A stretch of 64,000 nucleotides of DNA, from assembly GCA_948567375.1 (NCBI GenBank), contig OX419758.1, forward strand, positions 46,071,001 to 46,135,000, in the 5' to 3' direction. The translations under genes and the position numbers were made by a program. The DNA is from Lunularia cruciata (Eukaryota > Streptophyta > Marchantiopsida > Lunulariales > Lunulariaceae). Positions 22,612-34,455 of this stretch are shown in pieces; position 1 is the first letter of the stretch; every line of letters starts with the position of its first letter. Under the pieces are notes generated by a model. It did not search any database and had not been told where the DNA came from. It was given only the letters and a program-made list of their open reading frames with translations.

Positions 22612-23095
22612 TGTAAAATATTAAGGAGAGAGATAATAGAATGGAAGATCAAAGTAGAAGATCACATTGGGACTCTTGAATCAAGGAAACTCCAAATGCC
22701 TAGCATGAACTTGGGCTTTGGTATTTATAGAAAAAAACATAAAAAGCTCTTAAGAAACTTCCTAAAATTGCTTTCTTAGAGTGCAAGCAAAGCTTCTGGA
22801 GAAACTTCCTTCTAGAAGTTGCCTACTTGGCATGCAAGCTAAACTAGTTAAGAAGCTTCCCACTAAGCTTCCTTCTAGAAGCTTCTTATTTGGCATACAA
22901 GCTAAACTAGCAAGGAAGCTTCCCAAGAAGTTTCTTCTTAAAAGTCACTACTTGGCATGCACATTACCCAATACTTGGAATGTACCAAGTAGTTTCCTAA
23001 ATGATTCTAGAATATTCTTATAATTATTGGCTAATTTGTCTTCTTTGATACTTTGTTAATTGTAACTAACTCATATGTAAAATTATATTTTTTCA
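22612..23095 (-). repeat. 5' LTR of the beta element
   Basis: 484 bp, plus-strand start tgtaaaatattaaggag and end attatattttttca. It shares the internal 61-bp cttggcatgcaagc/gaagcttc units with the 3' LTR. TGCTA follows directly at 23096. Confidence 0.85.
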
Positions 23096-23100
23096 TGCTA

Positions 23101-24390
23101 GGAGCGTTGGTCTTATTGAGCTTACTAACGTTTTTGCATTATTGAGCCGCATTCAACCACTTGTCATTGGGTTTGCTTGCCATCAAAGGAGAGAAGAATA
23201 AGAAGAGCAAAAGTGTTAAGAAAGATGTGCTAAGTATTTGCCTACCCACTACACATAAACAACCCAAGTTTAAGTTGTTGACTTAAGCAAGAGGTGAATG
23301 TAAATGTGATTTTCATTTGGTTTTGTACCTTTTTCTCATTTCTCATTTGTTGGTGCTTTGTACTCCTTTCTCTTTTCCTTCAATAGTGGATTTTAAATAT
23401 CTTCCTAATAAAATGAAATATGCTTATACTGATAACCTTATAGTGTCTAAAATTTTTTAGAATTCCATACAAGATGATTTTATTGTATAAATAGAGGTTA
23501 TTCATTACACTGATTGTAAGACAATCACTACATATAGTAATCTAACTTTTAATTCAAACACAAGAAAGGTCTTTTAATAAATTAAAAAACTATTTTCACT
23601 ACCTAAGTACCTATATTACCAAGAGTTAAATATCCTATAGTGATAATGTAATCCCCGCTCCAAACTACACTATGATTGGAACTATGGGCAGAGATGATGG
23701 ATGAAACTACCTCTAGTATGAATAGGAACAAAGAGAACAAATGGGTTTATGTATTCTTTATGTTCCTTGCATTCTTTCTTCTTGCCCTATCTCATTTAAA
23801 ACAACATAACCTGTACTATAAAAAAAATCAATAAGCTATTCTAAGGTAGTGAAGAAAATCAATAGACTATCTTTTTTGCTTAAATATGCTAAAATCTAAT
23901 GAGAATTTAGCTCAACATCTAGAGCTATCAAAATTGTTTTATTTAAAGAACATGGCTCATTTTATACAAAAAGTCAAGAAATTTTTACAGCATAGCTAAT
24001 AAAATTAATTAATATTTCTTGTATTCAAAGACTCTACACTCTAAACAGATTTTGCTCAAAATCAAAAGTCCATGTGTTTAGTGTGTTTCAAGAAAGGTAG
24101 AACCCTACATTCTAATAAGATTTTGGCTCAAAATCCAAAGCTCCCAAAGGGTCTTTCTCTAGAAAAAGAGTATGATAGCCATGAGGTACCTTGCATGACA
24201 TTTCCCTTGGATGGTAATAAAATCAAGCAGCTTGACCTATTCAAAGAAAGTCATGTAATATAAGAATTAATAATAAAAACCTGGACTGAATGATACACAT
24301 TGGAAAAATGTGGATTCTGAAATTTAGTTTCATTGGATGTGCAACTATCTGATCAGGTTTTGATCCAATAAAAGAAATTGTACAATTGTA
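23101..24390. other. Intergenic DNA, nothing assigned
   Basis: Immediately right of the beta element, so before that insertion it was joined to the pogo-like transposase 5' end. AT-rich; the longest open frame is 63 codons, with no motif. Confidence 0.4.
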
Positions 24391-24710
24391 AAAACTCTCT
24401 TAAGTCTCTATTCTCATACTTTGTAGCATATTTAAGACACCGTGTGTCCATTGCTCTATAGAAAGCAGTGGTTGGTGCAATCCATAGGAGAGCAATCACA
24501 CTAGGTGATGCTTCTTCGGATGCTCTAGTTGTTTGTAAACATTAAGACTTGCATAGCTCAGATATCCTAGGTGGTGTAGGGCAGATTTCTCATATCTACC
24601 CTATTGGAGCTTGGTCCCATTTTACCTATTTTGTCTCTCCCTTGTCCGGCTTGATGGAGTCTTCCCATCCTTCATGTTTTATACGCAGTCACCTTTTTCT
24701 TTACTTAAGT
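24390..24710 (+). repeat. R1 repeat, copy a (partial)
   Basis: Shares an ordered run of words with copies c and d: ccattgctctata, then ataggagag, gatgcttctt, gatgctctag, and then a segment near cttggtcccattttacc. Copy d at 35.46-35.71 kb matches in the same orientation. Family unknown. Confidence 0.7.
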
Positions 24711-25429
24711 CTCTACTAGCTCAAGTATGAAAGATGTTTTTAAAACTTTAGTTCAAAATTAATATAAAAATAAATAACTTATTTGAAAATGATTCCTTTT
24801 GAATTCTTATTGAATTGACGGACCGCTATGAAAGAATAATAAAAACAAATTTTATATAAAAGATAAAAGTATCAAAATAAAAATGAGATTAAACCTCCAA
24901 CTTCACGGCCGCCTTGAAATTTTTAGGACTAGGCTTCAAATGCTTGCCTCTAACTTAGGAGACCGGCCTATCCAAAGCAAAGATTTATAATACTTTGTAT
25001 CATTCATGTGATCTAAAAAATGCAATCTTTTTATTATCTATCTTTAATATTATTCTTCCTTTTTGTAATTTTTACATTTTTTACTTAAATAAATAAATAA
25101 AATGTTTTACAATAACTTTCCTTCTTATTAACTTCTTATTTTACAATAACTTGCCTTCTAACTTTATATTCTTCTCTATTGATAAGTATTCTATTTCCAT
25201 ACCAGATTTTTTTAATTTTCTTATTCTCCTCTAAACGAGACATTTAAATTTTTAAAAATTATGATAGACAATCAAAATTGAAACCAAACATCATGAAATT
25301 TTTTTCAAAATTTCCATTTACAGTATCACGCTAAGATAAACTAGAAAGTTACTACAATGGTTTTTTCTATATTTCCATGAAAATAATATTTTACAAGAAT
25401 TTATAAATATGGTTAAGAATTTCAGAAGT

Positions 25430-26140
25430 AACTAGGACCCAGGTGATCCACATCAGATAAACGTGGGTGGTCAAATGAACCTGCAAAACTGGAGGGGTAC
25501 TTGAACAAGTCTACCAGTTTAGTGGATGCCATTCAGTTTGAAACTGCGTATCTTATAGCGGGGAAAATGTTGGGCATTAAGTGGTACTTACTGCAGTATT
25601 GGAGGAGTTGGGAGAGTAGTGGGTGCTTGTCTACCTCCCCTCGGCCCGATGAGTTAATTTCACGCGGGTACTTATACAAGCTATGGCCCATCGTGAAATA
25701 TAATCGAGTACACCATAGGAAGGTGCTCTGTTAAGAGCACACACCTCGTGTTAATGCAAAATGATCAAGAAATTGGCAAGGAAAGGAGCACGATCGCAAT
25801 AGTCAACCAACGTGCTATAGATCTCGGAGAGGAGAACGCATTTAAACTGTAGGTTACTGTACAGTGATGTTTTATACTATAGCTGACCTCGGTCAAACCT
25901 GCCCATGAAGACAAATGGTGAAATTACGCAGTGAACTGCGTGTCTACGGAAGGGAAATCGTTTTGTCTCGTGGGGTTGCGAGTCTGAGGACTAGAGAGCC
26001 TTGTAATAGGCCGATTTTGCTCCACACATGCTCTACATTAATCTTTTTCTGGCCGGGTGTTTCATGGTACAAAGTGATATCATTACATTTAAGTGTATCT
26101 CACTTTGACTAGACTTTATAGAGGAGAAAGGCGACCAAGG
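25430..26140. other. CpG-retaining low-copy segment
   Basis: Like 7.7-9.2 kb, this stretch is richer in CG and shows no copies in the window. Open frames at 25501-25734 and 25915-26112 have no motif. It is bordered by AT-rich DNA on the left and R1 copy b on the right. Confidence 0.4.
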
Positions 26141-26269
26141 AGAGCACATGAAGGATAAAAAGACCCGTCGTCAAGCCATACAAGCCACCAAGGAGAAACA
26201 AAAGAGGGAAAATGGGGCTAGGTTTCAATAATCTTGATATGCGCGATTGCACCGCGAACATCCAAGCCA

Positions 26270-26490
26270 TGCAAATTGAAAGGTCTCTAAATTATTGGAG
26301 TGCATGAAGAATCATCCTCTAGTGTGATTGCATTGCAACCAATGAAATTGCATTGCTCTCTGTATAGCAATGAACAACCAATGTTCATTGCTAGTCTAAA
26401 GTATGATATCCCCGACAACTAGTATGAAAAATTTCTCGTATGTTCATTGACAAATGTGTCGATAGATGTAGTCTAGACTAGACTTTATAT
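26270..26490 (-). repeat. R1 repeat, copy b (partial, diverged)
   Basis: Aligns with 30.54-30.74 kb in the same orientation: gattgc, then ctctctgtatag/ctctctatag, aagtatg, and tttgacaaatgtgt/ttgacaaatgtgt occur in order. Confidence 0.6.
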
Positions 26491-27870
26491 AGTATGTCAT
26501 TTATAACCTATCACAGAGTATTGGAGGATCGGCTGCCTGAAATGCAACATCTGGTTGTGTTCTGTCCAATCCAACATGAACTGCTTTATATGACCTTGAT
26601 GACATTCTGAATGCACTTGGAAAAAGAGTACTAGGGTTCAACTGGAGGAGTTCTCATAACCCCTATGTCCCAATAAAACTCAAAATAGTATCCAAGACGT
26701 TGCGAAGGAAAGTAGGGATACCGTAACGAACTTTTTGCAACCCTCGTAATACATCGTTCTAAATATGGTGTAGCCTTGAACACGATGAAAATATTTTCGA
26801 TATTATGTACAAATATGTATAATATTGCAACATCTTAATGGGGAATTAAAAGAATCATTTTACTAGAGTGAGTTGATACCAAACAAATCATAATAAATTG
26901 TGACGAAAATTCTGGGGGAGAATAAATACTATTATTAATTTTAAAGGACTATTATTCTTAACGATTATTTTTTGGTTCCAAATAATATTTTTCAAAATGA
27001 GTACAATAATATTATTTTTATGTATTATTAATTTAAGATGTTTAACATGTGAAAATGTGAACAAGATCTCTGAATGATTTAAATATTTTGATTCAAATCC
27101 TTACACAAAATTTTATTATTTATATTTTTATAGAAATAAGTAGATCCTAATAAAAATTTTAAATAAATAAATATAAAAAATTTTAAATTTAAATTTAAAT
27201 AATATTTTTTATATATACTAAATTTATATAATATTTAAAATATTCATACATTTTTATTACCATTTCAGTTTCAATAAATTTTTCAGATAAATTTTTTTTA
27301 GATTACTTTCCAATTATATTTACCTCCTGCCATAGACAATAATAAATCTGAGTCATTGATAATACTACTAAACTTGGAATAAAACCATAATTTGAAGAAA
27401 TTAAAAGTATCCAAAAGATAAACAAATGCATAAAGAAATAAATGAAATTAAAACCTCCTCGATCTCTTCAGATAAGTCTCTCCTAGGTGGCATTCTGTCC
27501 GTGCTCATCTCCTACTTTAGACAATGTACTTTACATTACTTTTAAATTTGAAGAAAAATTACGAGACACAACAAAATGCAAAAGGAGATACAATACTAGA
27601 GATCAATGAAAGAAAAAGCCAAGCAAGCACATGGCAAACCAATTTATGATGAAAAACTAAATAAAGAATGAAAACTTTATTTAAAAATATAAACAATTCA
27701 TTTCACTAATATATTTCATAAATGAGGAGGAAGGACACTAAACATGTTGGGGTGCCCTTTTCTCTTGTCATCTGTGAAAATCCAAAACTTGAAGATGTAA
27801 ACGGATTCATCTGCGCTGTTTGTAATGAGATGTGAACATGGCCAGAAAGAAAACCAACTCCTCTCTCGTC
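26490..27870. other. AT-rich non-coding stretch
   Basis: From 26880 to 27330 it is extremely AT-rich (runs such as aaatttaaatttaaataat). No coding signal or RNA gene was found. Confidence 0.5.
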
Positions 27871-28049
27871 TACTAGAAACCTTGTGCTATTTACGTGGAA
27901 AGAACATCAGAATGGTGATAGAAGTACCCAAAATCTCGATAGCCGAAGGTATAAAACTACCAGGAAAATACAAAGATTTACAAAATTATATATACTTTCA
28001 GTAATATTAAGAAGATCATATAATTGTGTGAAGTCTGCTAGATGTACTT

Positions 28050-28101
28050 CTCTTTCTCCCACAAGAAAGAGAGGGCCCTCTTCTTCTTTTGGGAGAAAGA
28101 G
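28050..28101. repeat. 52-bp imperfect palindrome
   Basis: Two 26-base arms (28050-28075 and 28076-28101) meet at gggccc with no loop. The outer halves (ctctttctccca / gggagaaagag) pair, with about three internal mismatches. It could extrude as a cruciform or fold as RNA from either strand. Confidence 0.75.
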
Positions 28102-28247
28102 GACTAACCATTCTTCAAGTGAGAACTTCTCCTAGATTTCAGACTGTGCAAACATCTTAACACTCTCTAGAACCGAGAAACTCTTTCTTCGATGGTCTGA
28201 ATCGGTCGTGTCGGGAACCAAAAACCGCTCACATCTTCACGTGTTAA

Positions 28248-28293
28248 ATATTGGAAACTCATCTTCACATGTTAAATATCTAGTTTCCAATAT
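28248..28293. repeat. 12-bp inverted repeat, 22-base spacer
   Basis: atattggaaact (28248-28259) and its exact complement agtttccaatat (28282-28293). The spacer contains cttcacatgttaaatat, a near copy of the sequence just upstream (cttcacgtgttaaatat). Confidence 0.7.
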
Positions 28294-28495
28294 CCATTGA
28301 TATTACTTCTAGTACAATTTCAGAGGTCCATAACATGTGAATCAAGTCAAGCGAATCAAGCATCCTTCAGTTCACCTACAATATCCGGCGAGTAGGTCAT
28401 GGCGTGGGTCAACCCATCTGAAAGTTGCTTGACAGGATTTCACTATTTACCCATGAATGTGTTAAAAGGAAGGGCGCCTTGCTACATTGAAGAAT

Positions 28496-28562
28496 CCTCC
28501 TTCCACTTCCCAAACATCCAGCATGGTGAACCTTTGCTGGATGTTTGGGAAGTGGCAGGAGG
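28496..28562. ncRNA. Candidate small-RNA hairpin (perfect 21-bp stem plus 6 bp)
   Basis: Arm 1 at 28503-28523 and arm 2 at 28535-28555 are perfectly complementary over 21 bases with an 11-base loop. After one mismatch, six further pairs extend the stem (28496-28501 with 28557-28562). The arms contain cttcccaaacatcc and ggatgtttgggaag. A 21-bp perfect stem is compatible with a young MIRNA or an inverted repeat feeding siRNA production, but the loop is short for a plant MIRNA, and I do not recognise a known miRNA. Strand is unknown; the GC-richer leader-like DNA at 29.85-30.25 kb would favour minus-strand transcription. Confidence 0.4.
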
Positions 28563-28639
28563 GCCCACGCCACGCCCATGCTGGGCAGACAAGGACTCGG
28601 GTAAAACATTTCGCATGATGCACATGAACTGCATTTGAG

Positions 28640-30420
28640 AGAGGGAAATACCTGGGTGGATATATCAAGTGTCTTGATATAACTCAAATATATAGCCTTC
28701 TAGATTGAATCCTAAATTGGTCAGAAGAGATGAGACGTGACTGGAGTGCTGAGAGCTGGAAAGCAGGAAAATAGAGATCTGAACTGAGTGAGAGAGAAAC
28801 ACCAGCAAATTACACTACCAGTTAGAATGGAAATTCTACTAAAGTCACACCAACCTGAATTGGTTGTGTTCGAAACCGGAAGCCAGGTAAGCAGAGACTA
28901 AGGCAAGTTTAGCTGAACGCTATGATTCTAATTATTCGTAGAAATAACCGACAGCACCTTAAACTTCCAGAATTGACAGAAAACAAAGACTACAACCGTT
29001 GCTTTCACTGCCAGATCGAGGCAATCACAGGAACGCATCACCTCTCTGTATCAGACTTGGAACTCTAGAGAGGTATACTTGATCTACAAAGTGTGAGGTG
29101 TAAACGCAGATGCATAAGTATTCATAATCTAGAAAGCTGGCTGAACAGAGATAGATGCAGTTAGCCATCGTGGATCCTCTGCTATCGGAGATTGATTACC
29201 AGCCGAGACAGACCTGCTTTAGTCCCACGGCTGGTTGGTATATTGGCTTCTATAAGCGGAATTTATAAGTGAGGGGGCTGTACTTTTACAGCTATTGACA
29301 TTCTCGAGACACTGGGGCGAAGACAAAATATATAATTGCGTAGCCTAAGCACGTGTGAACTCAATGTTTAGGTTCAAGAAATATATACAAGGTCAAAAGT
29401 TGCTTTATAAGTGACAAAATGAAGCAAAAGTTCACGAGCAGCTGATGTTGCTGCCTCCCAAGTCCTTTGTTTTGTGAGACACAAGCCTGAACTGGATCCG
29501 ACCAGGAAACGCAGCCTTTGAAGATCATTCAATCCAGGTTGAGTAAAGAAACAACTGAGTATCTGATATAAACAGTACTTGAGCTTTAGGCAATTTAAGA
29601 ACCTACTTTGGAAAAATCATACCAACAGGTTAAACAGGCTCCATGAGATCTGGAGAACAGAAATGTGAGTAACCCCAAGAAGATTCAAGGAGGTTCGAGA
29701 CTACCACAAACTTTCCAATGATTGATATCTTTATATCTACGAAATATCTGGGTAACGGTACAGCTCCACCAATATCAAGTTGAACGAAAGCAGTGAATGA
29801 AATAAAATCGTAACGTTTGAGAAATTTAGGAGTTCAAACATCTCAGAGCTCAAAACAGTGGTATGGTTAAACCCCCCGGCAGTTTACCTCGGCAATCAAC
29901 TTAGTGAAGAACGGAAGCAGCAAGTCACGAATTAAGAAGCGCGAAGGCACGAGCGCCACCAAAATTTAGCCGGCGCCAAACGAAGGGAGAATTTCATCAT
30001 TCCGACTAACAACCCTTGAACCGAACCCGAAATTCACGTTCAGGACCCTCATTTTATCTGTGTATGCCTGCTTCTCTCCCAAGTTGTCGTTGCCGTCAGT
30101 ATCGCAGGAATCGTAACATAAGACTTCCGGTATCGTTGTGGAGCTTCAATGAAGTGGACAAGCTCTACAAGGTCAGTATGATCGCCGGTACCCACGCAAA
30201 CCCTAGCACGATCAATGGCTGAAGGCTGATCCTTTCTTTGTTGTGTGGCTCTAGTTCACAAGCAACCCGACTAGACTAGAAGACAACCTAAAGAGACAGA
30301 GACAAAAGAGGTAAAATGGTTTTCCCTTTTGGTTGATAAACTGGTTCCGCCCCATTATGAAATATAAAGCACGTAAAACACACAGACTCAAAAGGCTGTC
30401 ATTTCGAGAAATTTTCTTTA
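28640..30420. other. Low-copy, CpG-retaining segment with a leader-like end
   Basis: No copies are seen in the window and there is no long ORF. From 30250 to 29850 the minus strand is GC-richer and carries gctagggtttgcg, a telo-box-like word common in plant 5' leaders. A donor-like site gccgag/gtaaact lies near 29900. It could be the first exon of a minus-strand transcript running toward the hairpins. Motif-level evidence only. Confidence 0.3.
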
Positions 30421-30429
30421 TTGCCCAGT

Positions 30430-31110
30430 ATCGATAGTGGAAATTTTCCCTCTTGCACCTAAGATATCAAAAATATGCTCATTGCACCTAAGATATTGTG
30501 AGGCCTACAAACGAACGGAGTATAGTAAGATCTATAACCTATCAAACCACCAGAGCATATGCAGAAGCATCACCTAGTATGATTGCTTTCCTATGAATGC
30601 ACCGGCCAATCTCTCTATAGAACAATGTACACGTGCGGTCTCAAGTATGCTACCAAGTATGAGAGAAAGAGTAGTACTTTTGACATCTAATACGATAAGT
30701 TCTCATGCACTCTTTGACAAATGTGTTGAACACCGTGTCCATCGCTCCATCCTTATAACTCCAAAGGCTAGAAGAACAAAGAGGTAACCTCGTTGCATAC
30801 CCCTATACTTGGAGACCTTGCATGTTGCTGCTCCGCTTGCCGCCCATCCAGGTGGATGAGTAATCACTCCCTCCAAAATTACATCACATGTATGATTTGT
30901 AACCATAACATCGGTCACTATCACCTTATCATCTTGAACCAAGTATAAGTCTGTCTAACACGTGTTGTCTGCACAGCATACGAATGCTCCTTCCAAACAA
31001 GGTATCCATTTTCTCATGCCATAGCAAACACTATATCCTTGATGACATCATCTTCTATCCTCCAAAAGGACACCATGTCATATGGATTGCTACTACATCT
31101 AGTGTAGAAC
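30430..31110 (-). repeat. R1 repeat, copy c, with 79-codon ORF
   Basis: Matches copy d (35.05-35.6 kb) in inverse orientation over several hundred bases. The minus strand is open at 30942-30703 (VIVTDVMVTNHTCDVILEGV, then HPPGWAASGAATCKVSKYRG). The corresponding part of copy d retains VSKYK and the same frame. Upstream, NPYDMVSFWRIED is also shared as NPYD-like sequence. Conserved amino acids between diverged copies suggest a once-coding repeat, of no family I know. Confidence 0.6.
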
Positions 31111-32370
31111 TACACTCACAAGTGAGTAATGAAGATGCAAATGGGTAGACCAAACCTAGGTGGAACCTCATCATTGTAGAGAAGGTGGTTGGTGTGATTT
31201 GGAATGCTCACAAACATGATCTCTTGGATCTTAGCTCAACCATGCATGTTTGATCCAAGAGCATGCACCCTTGCTAGAGCAAGAGCAAAGACATGCTCTA
31301 GTGGCCTAAAGAATAGATGAGTCAACTAAGTAGCATATGTTGACACTATTGCTCCATCAAGGAAGATTGCAAATCTTTGGTCCAATCTGACAATAGCAAA
31401 GCAAAGGATAGAAGGTCTTCTTGTGCTCATGGAGATAAACCATGTCTTGTCTACCACAATAACACCTAGAGAGAAAAGGATTTTTCTTCTATCTTAGCCA
31501 CATACATCTCCAAAAATAGCCTATCAACAAACACAAAATGGGAGGAAAGTAGGGGTGTCAAGAGAGCACAACTACCCAAAAATGCTATGTGTGATGTTTC
31601 CTCCATTGATAATAGGCCTACCCTTCTGCACAAGATAAATAGAGATGTCTATCTACACACCAAATCCTCCGTCACATAATCAAATGTCCTTGGTCCAAAG
31701 ACAACCAAATATTTTGCCCTTTGTCAACATTTTGTAGAACATGAATACAAACCTTCTTATTTCACAAATTTTAAAAAGAGACTATCAAACAATGGAATGA
31801 CCTTGACTTCATCTTGTTACATCTTGCATAAGCTCCCTTATAGTTTATGACTAAGCTAAATGACCACCATACCAAAGAAGAAGAATCAACATGTTATTGA
31901 CCAAGATCTAGACAAAAAGCACTCTTAGTTGCAAATTATGTGACCAAGTGACAAAGATCCAGAAAGAGGCTTCCCTTTGGCAAGTGACCTAATCTGGTCA
32001 AGTTCATAGTGGATCCTTTTCTTTCATGATGTTATTGGTGCACTGAAGAGAATGCTTATGTCTACAAGCACAAGATGATTTTATTTTTTCTTTTATTTTT
32101 TCTTTTAGAGTGTATCGGTTTATATAGTTTTCTTTGATGGATTGATAAGTTCAGCATATGTTATATTCTTTTTTTCATTGATTTATATAGAACTTTTGTT
32201 ATTAGAATTCTTTTTCATTCCTACTTTTGCAAAGGTGTAAAGTCTTAGATCCTAAAGTGACCATGCAATAATGCATTGAAATTCACATTAATTATTTTCT
32301 CTACAATGATGAGATTTTGCCTACTTGTGGTTTACATATTTGTACTCACTTGTGAGTTTGGTTCTATACT
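31110..32370. other. Intergenic DNA, nothing assigned
   Basis: Contains a 10-bp inverted repeat (ctcttggatc ... gatccaagag near 31220-31260). A plus-strand stretch near 31340-31480 has clustered Cys/His codons but no definable zinc knuckle. No other feature. Confidence 0.35.
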
Positions 32371-32472
32371 AGATTGTAATGCTCCAAGGATAGGAGATAC
32401 CCATAAGAGAAATACAAGAGAAGAAACATAAGGCTTTGGCTCTCAATAATTTGATGCCCCAAAGGAGCATTG

Positions 32473-33211
32473 TGTATTGTTCCAAGGATAGCAAAGAAAC
32501 ACAAAAGAGAAAATACAGGTTTCATACTCAAACTTTGGTGCCCCAAGGGAGCACCTTCTCTTTATTATATAGCCAAAGAGGATCTCTTCCAAGGATGCTC
32601 CACCATAGGATTAGGTACATGGATAGGAGACCTATCAGCAAGCTCCACTCTTAGATTACTTGCTTGGATGGATGACATGTCAATCCTCATCCCATCTGGT
32701 TGGTTAAATAAGCTTTGAGTGGAGGGAATCTTTTAGGGAATCATCTTATAGGACTCTCAAAATCACGTGGGTGAGGTACCGTTGGAAAGTTCTTGGTGAG
32801 ACAAACCAAGGGGAAGGAAGGTTAGCCCTTTTTGATGGGGGAATCTGCACATTTTTTAGGCCTAATTCATTTGTTTAGGCCTTTGAAATTTGCTCTGAAG
32901 TTTTTAGACCTATTTTGGTTTATGCTCTATTAGTAGAAGTGCTCTTTTGGTGATACCTCTACCTTATCTACTTTGTTCATTATGTGTACCATCCTTCTAA
33001 ATTTCACCAACACAAATTCTACCTTGAGATCATATGTCTAGCTATTGATTCTAAAGTCTTCAAGCATGTTTTGATTTCTGGCCTATTATTAGAAGTACTC
33101 TTTTGATGATACCTCTATCTGATCTACTTAGTCCATCATGAATAACATCCTCCCAAATGTTACCAAACCAAATTTCATCTCTAGATCATATGTCTAGCTA
33201 TTGGTTTTACA
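32473..33211 (-). mobile_element. Solo alpha LTR copy D (duplicated-U3 type)
   Basis: 739 bp, flanked by perfect target duplications cattg (32468-32472 and 33212-33216). Two U3 units are visible between about 32890 and 33210. It landed at the very start of copy E. Confidence 0.88.
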
Positions 33212-33717
33212 CATTGTAATACCAATAGCTGGACATATTATCTAGAGGTGAAAATTGACTTTGTAGCATCTGGGAGGATGTTATACATGATGGAATAAGT
33301 GAATCAGACAAAGGTTTCACCAAAAGAATACATCAACTAATAGGCTAGAAGCCAAAAATAGCATAAAAACTTTAGAGCCAATTTTTTGAGGCCTAAATGG
33401 ATGAATTAGGCCTCAAAAATGTACAAATGCTCTTCAATTGAATGAAAAGGTTGGCCTTCCCTCCCCCTTTTTTTCTCATCAAGAGCTTTCCAATGGTATC
33501 CCACCCATCCAATTTTGAAATTTCTACACAAAGATTCCATCCGGTCAAAGCTTGTTTGACCAACCAAATAGGACCATAACCAATATGTCACCCATGCATG
33601 CAACTAATTTAAGAGTAGAGAGAGCTCGCTGACATGTCACCAATCCATGTATTTGATCTAAGGGTGGAGCTTCTTGTGAGGGAATCTTCTTTGCTCTATA
33701 ATAAAGACATGGGGTTC

Positions 33718-34455
33718 TGTAATACTCCAAGGACAAGAGAAGAGAAAAAACACAGATTGCACACTCAAACATCCGATGTCCCAAGGGAGCACCTTCTCTT
33801 TATTATATAGACAAAGAGGATCTCCTCCAAGGAAGCTCCACCATAGGATTAAGGACACAGATAGGTGACATTTCAGCAAGCTCCACCCTTGGATTACTTA
33901 CTTGGATGGGTGACATGTCTGGTCTAGGTCCTATCTGGTTGGTCAAACAAGCTTTGACCAAAGGAAATCTTTTAGAGAATCTTCCTGTAGGAATCTCAAA
34001 ATCACGTGAGTAAGGTACCGTTGGAAAGCTCTCGACGGGACAAAGTAAGGGGGGAGGGAATGCCAGCCTATCTTCTGTTGTGGGGAAATCTGCACATTTT
34101 TTAGGCCTAATTCATTCGTTTAGGCCTCTGGAATTGCCTTCAAAGATTTCAGGCATATTTCAGTTCCTACTCTATTAGTAGAAATCCACTTTTGGTGATA
34201 CTTCTTTCTGATCTGTTTAGTCCATCATGTGTAACATCCTTCCAGATGTTATCAACCCAATTCTCACCTTAAATCATATGTCTAGCTATTGGTTCTAAGG
34301 TTCTCAAGTCTATTTCGGTTTCTGCCCTATTAGTAGAAGTACTCTTTTGGTGATACTTCTATCTTATCTATTTTGACCATCATGTATAACATCATTCTAG
34401 ATGTTACCAAACAGAATTTCACATCTAGATCATATGGCTAGCTCTTGGTATTACA
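33718..34455 (-). mobile_element. Solo alpha LTR copy F (duplicated-U3 type)
   Basis: 738 bp, flanked by ggttc (33713-33717) and tgttc (34456-34460), four of five identical. Sequence of copy E resumes directly after it. It is very similar to copy A, including the ggctagctcttggtattaca end. Confidence 0.88.

Larger units (their letters stand above)
11135..23095 (-). mobile_element. Beta-LTR chromodomain Ty3/gypsy element, split by a second gypsy element
   Basis: A full-length, decayed chromodomain gypsy element on the minus strand: 5' LTR (22612-23095), primer site, gag, protease, RT, RNase H, integrase, chromodomain, 3' LTR (11135-11587). It is bounded by perfect TGCTA duplications. About 6.4 kb of a different gypsy element (13607-19986) interrupts the RT; gypsy RT sequence resumes on the far side, as shown by comparison with the uninterrupted relative at 63.2-63.4 kb. 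The two LTRs differ by roughly a tenth by eye plus indels, so the insertion is old. It lies at the 5' end of the pogo-like transposase gene. Confidence 0.85.

Noticed and set aside
26880-27330. AT-rich block as a replication origin or matrix attachment region
   Set aside because: Only base composition supports it; no specific motif is visible.
28399-28638. 79-codon plus-strand open frame across the 28.5-kb hairpin
   Set aside because: Its apparent repeated peptide is simply the two arms of the inverted repeat; no homology signal.
31340-31480. Cys/His cluster as a gag zinc knuckle
   Set aside because: Spacing does not fit CX2CX4HX4C and no flanking gag or protease was found.
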